From the NCBI GenBank assembly GCA_946902875.1, contig OX336336.1, forward strand, positions 8,154,545-8,218,544: a DNA stretch of 64,000 nt, read 5' to 3'. The notes under the pieces are model-generated. The model ran no database searches. It saw nothing but the letters and a program-made list of their open reading frames with translations, and was not told the DNA's origin. The position numbers and the translations under genes are program-made. Shown here piece by piece: positions 61,566 to 64,000 of the stretch. Position 1 is the stretch's first letter, and the number at the start of each line of letters is the position of its first letter. The DNA is from Nematopogon swammerdamellus. Lineage: Eukaryota; Arthropoda; Insecta; Lepidoptera; Adelidae.

Positions 61566-62050
61566 GATTATTGCCCAAATTACTTCTGCGGCAGCATCGA
61601 CGCGAGTATCGTGTTTACACTCAGCCCATGATACTGCTCCTGCCGCTGCCGCGATTATTGCCCATGTTCACTCGTCATGGCGGACGAGGTTCTTGCGGCG
61701 AACTTCTTGCTTGTGTAAAAATGTTTTGTAGCAATAAATAATGTCTATCAATCTAATAAAATAAACATAATTAAATACAATAATAATGAGTGTTTTTCGA
61801 ACGCAGACAATACAAGCTCGACGAACGGTGGCGCGGGGCAACTGAGTGAGAGGGCTGAATGTTAACACGATACTCGCGTCGATGCTGCCGGCGAAAAACC
61901 GACAATTTCGGGAGCATCGGCAGCGCGAGCGGCATGACGAGTATCAGCGCGAGTATCGTGTTTACATTCTCGCACTGCATACTGCCCTGCTCACTTCCCT
62001 GCCCTGTAGGGCTGAGTGTAAACCTCGCATAAACCTCGCATTAGGGGTTG
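61528..62050. repeat. Cluster of direct and inverted pieces of the ACTCAGCCC family
   Basis: TTTACACTCAGCCC plus TGATACTGCTCC and GCTGCCGCGATTATTGCCCA occurs at 61528-61585 and again at 61612-61665. GACGCGAGTATCGTGTTTAC is at 61596 and 61945, and its inverse TTAACACGATACTCGCGTC at 61863. Looks like several nested copies of one MITE family. Confidence 0.7.
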
Positions 62051-62385
62051 TCCCATATAAATTTGGTCAAGTTCTGATGATAGGATCCATGAGAAAAATG
62101 TCAAACTCTTAAATTTGCATAGGCGTACATAACAAATGGGCCAATAATTCTATGGCACGCCAACCTATTTGGATTATTCTTTTTATGATGGAAAGGAGGT
62201 ACTTCAGGGGTTGAAACTATCTCTTAGGGACTCTGGGCCCTAAGGAATGGCGAAGAGGAGTAATATGGGGCTGATATTAACAAATTATTGTTAAAAGCCC
62301 TAAAAATAAATTAAATTAAAAAAAAAGTTGATTTTTAACTAAAAATTGGTTGTCTGTAAAGTCGGTTTACGGACGATAGTTTTAC

Positions 62386-62610
62386 GTGATAACGTCATAA
62401 AGAAACACAGCTATAAGAATTGTACAATCGTACATTTGTCGATTTCTAGCCTCGATTACCGTACGATACGGAAATTACCGTACGTTTGGCAACACTGCCG
62501 CTTGGGCCGAGGACGTTTCCATGGTAACTTTGAATATCAACGTGAATATCAACGTGACACGCTTTCGTACGTGCTGCCCGTGTTCATCAATTTATAAGAC
62601 GTTATCACGT
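62386..62610. mobile_element. Short element bounded by ACGTGATAACGTC inverted repeats
   Basis: ACGTGATAACGTC at 62386-62398 and GACGTTATCACGT at 62598-62610 are exact inverses. Interior contains GGCAACACTGCCGCTTGGG and tandem TATCAACGTGAA at 62535-62555. Non-coding. Confidence 0.5.
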
Positions 62611-62929
62611 CAAAAGAGTTATCATTAGTAAAGTTGAAAAGAAATTATGGGTCTTTCTCCGCCGTCGCAATATTTCGATGACTTCGGTGGTACTTTCTTT
62701 TTCTTTGAATTTAGACATTCTCACAGGCAAAACATAATTTAGAATTAATTTAGAATCAAATGGTAGTGGAGGGAACGAAATTGATTGAACGGTTATGAAG
62801 TCATTGAATTAAAAAAATATGATGTCCACCGAAATCAATATTTTAGTCACCGAAATAAAATCGTGTAATTACTTTATAACTTAACACTTTAAACACTATG
62901 CAACTGTGCAAAAGAACAAACAATACCGA

Positions 62930-63151
62930 CTACAATTGTGTGCAATTTCGATATGAGTAGGTATTGAGTAGATTTATAAATTGTAAACATTTTTTATGTG
63001 ATATTGCCGGTCTCTTTCCGGTCTCTTTAAGTGCATAAAGTATGGGGTCGCTTTTATTTCTAGCTTTTCTAAGTCTTTCAGCCACTCTTTTTTTAGCTAA
63101 GCGTTCCTCTTTTGAATCCGCTATCACGGCAAAGCTGAAAAGGATAATCAC
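62930..63151 (-). pseudogene. Basic repeat-associated protein fragment
   Basis: Minus-strand text DSKEERLAKKRVAERLRKAR and NKSDPILYALKE resembles a Lys/Arg-rich motif recurrent in lepidopteran ORFs of unknown function (KKRAAEKLRxxRxKNDP pattern). Truncated both ends; function unknown. A random ORF is possible but the motif makes it unlikely. Confidence 0.4.
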
Positions 63152-63238
63152 ACGTAATACTATAATAATAAATCGACCACCGATACGTCGAGATACTCCA
63201 AAACTTGTATCGGTAAACGGCGGTGACTGTGAGGCTCC

Positions 63239-63485
63239 ATGAAAATACCCGCCCCATCCAATGATATTCTGCTACTCGGGAACATACATTGTTATGCGGA
63301 CAAAAGTAGGTACACGGATCCTACACCAGTCACCCTTCAGCCAGACGGGACGTTGTGGATGAGAAGAGGCGAAGAACAAACGCTTCGGTCTATTTCCGAA
63401 TGGGGCCGTACTAATTTGGTCGAGTTTAACGCTTCCAAGACACAAGTCTGTGCGTTCAGTGCGAAAAGTCGCGCTTTTTATTTAA
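63239..63485 (+). pseudogene. LINE reverse transcriptase fragment with altered catalytic motif
   Basis: Reads LLGNIHCYADKSRYTD where the family has YADD, then ISEWGRTNLVEFNASKTQVC and AFSAK. Belongs to the same jockey-like family as 19890-20890. Ends at a run of A where another LINE fragment begins. Confidence 0.75.
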
Positions 63486-63489
63486 AAAA

Positions 63490-63845
63490 AAATGCTTCTT
63501 GGTAAGGGAGTGAGGCAAGGGGCCGTGATCTCACCCAAGCTCCTTACAAAAGCAGTTGAAGACGTGTTCAAGACGCGTGAGTGGGAGAACATTGGAATAA
63601 ATGTCAATGGGGAGTTTCCCAGTCATCTCCGTTTCGCGGATAACATTGTCCTCCTCGTCCATACCCGGGTTCGGTTTCAAGAGACACTCAGCGACCTCTA
63701 CGAGGTCTCGCTGAACGTCGGCCTGAGGATGAACCTGGATTCTTTTTATTACTTCCGAACTGGGTGGCTCTGCCCGAGGTCGAAGCTTCAGGCGCAACCA
63801 ATTTCACCGCCGAGGAGGTGCCAGTCCGGCTTGGAGGTAGACTAA
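63490..63845 (+). pseudogene. RTE-like reverse transcriptase fragment
   Basis: GVRQGAVISPKLLTKAVEDV, FKTREW, then NGEFPSHLRFADN where FADD is expected, and LSDLYEVSLNVGLRMNLD. Resembles RTE-type lepidopteran RTs. The overlapping minus-strand ORF at 63531-63797 is a shadow. Broken after MNLD. Confidence 0.75.
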
Positions 63846-64000
63846 TGTCGCTGGGGAAAGTCTATTAACCCGCGATTTGAAGATCCGTGTATTGTAGGAG
63901 TGGGGAAAGATATTCCCTGGGAGCCCGTTCCACACCTTTGCAGTGCGGCACAAGAACGATTTAGAGAATCGTGCAGTTCGAAGAACTCTTCTGTCGACTA
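63846..64000 (+). other. Probable LINE-derived sequence at right edge
   Basis: CATTTGCAGTGCGGCAC-like text, GAACGATTTAGAGAATCG, CGAAGAACTCTTCTGTCGAC. Frames give HTFAVRHKN-type text seen at LINE C-termini. Cut by the window edge. Confidence 0.35.

Overview
The window is an AT-rich, repeat-dense stretch of animal nuclear DNA, almost certainly from a moth or butterfly. The evidence is GT-AG introns, insect-type genes, and many short retroposons, LINE (non-LTR retrotransposon) tails and MITE-like elements of lepidopteran type. Only three host genes are recognisable, all on the + strand. Most of the sequence is mobile-element debris sitting between or inside them.

Layout. (1) 1804-2784: the last two coding exons of a glycosyltransferase family 49 gene (B4GAT1-like). 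(2) 2870-6359: a Foldback-like structure of two opposed ~10-bp minisatellite arrays inside a 45-bp outer inverted repeat; it starts 86 bp after the stop codon. (3) 6360-13880: no host gene; MITE-like elements, a LINE C-terminal fragment and short retroposons. (4) 14486-34024: a complete six-exon gene for a secreted chitin-binding protein with three peritrophin-A domains (obstructor-E-like, CPAP3 class), 317 aa when spliced. Its introns hold LINEs, SINE-like copies, a 17-copy 130-bp array that repeats the exon 4 splice-donor junction, a 1.5-kb inverted-repeat DNA transposon and several hairpin elements. (5) 36010-59247 and beyond the right edge: twelve exons of mitochondrial sarcosine dehydrogenase, 609 codons, truncated at the window edge inside the folate-binding GCV_T domain. 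A ~2.2-kb composite repeat occurs twice in opposite orientation, in intron 2 and intron 12, enclosing exons 3-12. (6) 59281-64000: intron 12 of that gene, filled with the second arm of the inverted pair, palindromic repeats and two broken reverse transcriptase fragments.

Functions. The three genes do not form a pathway: one is a Golgi-type glycan-extending enzyme, one a cuticle matrix protein, one a mitochondrial one-carbon enzyme. The main interest is in the repeats: a SINE family whose head looks like a tRNA A-box joined to the 3' half of 5S rRNA; a modular set of short retroposons that swap heads and tails; the duplicated splice-donor array; the Foldback-like inverted minisatellite; and tiny (~45 bp or less) palindromes that behave like insertions.

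All exon calls come from reading splice sites and frames by eye. Family names rest on recognised motifs, not on a database search.
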